This document shows, in pieces, positions 63,571-64,000 of a stretch of DNA of 64,000 nt. This stretch comes from Isoetes taiwanensis. Its lineage: Eukaryota; Streptophyta; Lycopodiopsida; Isoetales; Isoetaceae. Location: contig JAJEKV010000021.1 in assembly GCA_021234155.1 (NCBI GenBank), forward strand, positions 17,469,710 through 17,533,709, written 5' to 3'. Under the pieces are notes generated by a model. That model saw nothing but the letters and a program-made list of their open reading frames with translations. It was not told where the DNA came from and searched no databases. The translations under genes and the position numbers were made by a program. How positions within the stretch are numbered: the first letter of the stretch is position 1; each line of letters begins with the position of its first letter.

Positions 63571-64000
63571 CAGTACTGCATTTAGAAGACCACTTTTTCT
63601 ATCTATATTGGCGTGTACAAAAAAGTACCGAGTCAACATCTTTAGTATGATGCAAATCTACAATTCCCTTGTAATTAATATATGTGAATAGAGTAAAGAA
63701 ATGCTTTGTATAACTTGCAGAAGGGTTATTGTATAATTCACTAGATAGATAAAGACAAATCCCATGTCCATTACTTCAAACTTTCTAGTACTGAGTATTA
63801 AAGTCGATGCTTACGTTCTTTTGCAAGTGAATACATTACGTTTACTATCATGTAAAGACAAAAACTCTTTTATCCCTTTCTACATCTGTTGATGCAAGTA
63901 AAAGTCAAGTATAAGTCTATAAATGACGCTTATGCTTAAACTATGTATCATTTTGAGAAGCAAGAATTTGTGTGTTTGTATAGTAATCATTTAATATGAA
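63571..64000. other. No recognisable gene to the window end
   Basis: AT-rich with short frames only. Confidence 0.4.

Overview
This is plant nuclear DNA: GT-AG introns of about 60-80 bp, an intact cytosolic ribosomal protein L4 gene with a telo-box upstream, a plant F-box gene, plant-type Helitron, chromovirus and LINE sequences, and decayed copies of plant housekeeping genes (WVD2-like/TPX2, augmin subunit 6, phage-type organellar RNA polymerase, FCP1-like phosphatase). The repeat-rich, gene-poor texture would fit a seed-free plant such as a fern, but the sequence does not prove the clade. Many entries below come from reading short frames directly and joining motifs across frameshifts; those joins are inference.

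Layout. 0-1.3 kb: minus-strand remnants of a Ulp1-like protease and an FCP1-like HAD phosphatase. 3.3-5.0 kb: five 68-bp hairpin elements inside diverged repeats. 6.9-9.3 kb: one clean orphan exon, a 321-bp MITE and a direct repeat. 10-13.3 kb: a decayed LINE followed by a decayed WVD2-like gene. 14.8-16.0 kb: an intact F-box gene, whose promoter and 5' end are duplicated as a decayed copy at 21.7-22.1 kb. 18.5-21.2 kb: Helitron and LINE remnants. 23.6-32.3 kb: one large Helitron on the minus strand with a nearly complete Rep/helicase gene and a 3.5-kb repeat-laden 5' region containing tRNA-like modules. 32.6-39.9 kb: a chromovirus-type Ty3/gypsy element on the minus strand, with one LTR visible and several inactivating lesions.

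40-52 kb is the most unusual part: a compact cluster of about nine genes with no close resemblance to ordinary plant genes. It holds a plus-strand transposase-like gene, two paralogous genes of unknown function, a protein with a histone H3 fold and a long insertion in loop 1, a BAH-like gene, and further unknown proteins. Between the genes lie five arrays of a roughly 26-bp palindrome repeated every ~57 bp. Every array lies next to a gene 3' end; the two divergent intergenic gaps have none. I interpret this as an undescribed multi-gene mobile or virus-derived element whose palindromic arrays may act in 3'-end formation, or as binding sites for one of its own proteins. Several genes carry frameshifts, so this copy looks partly decayed.

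52-60 kb: repeats and remnants of a transposon protein with a GHTxxDID motif, augmin subunit 6 exon 1, and an organellar RNA polymerase copy with introns. 60-61.3 kb: intact RPL4. 61.8-63.6 kb: tandem and inverted repeats, including a perfect 19-bp-arm hairpin. Functionally, only RPL4 and the F-box gene look like intact host genes; the rest is mobile DNA and gene fragments.
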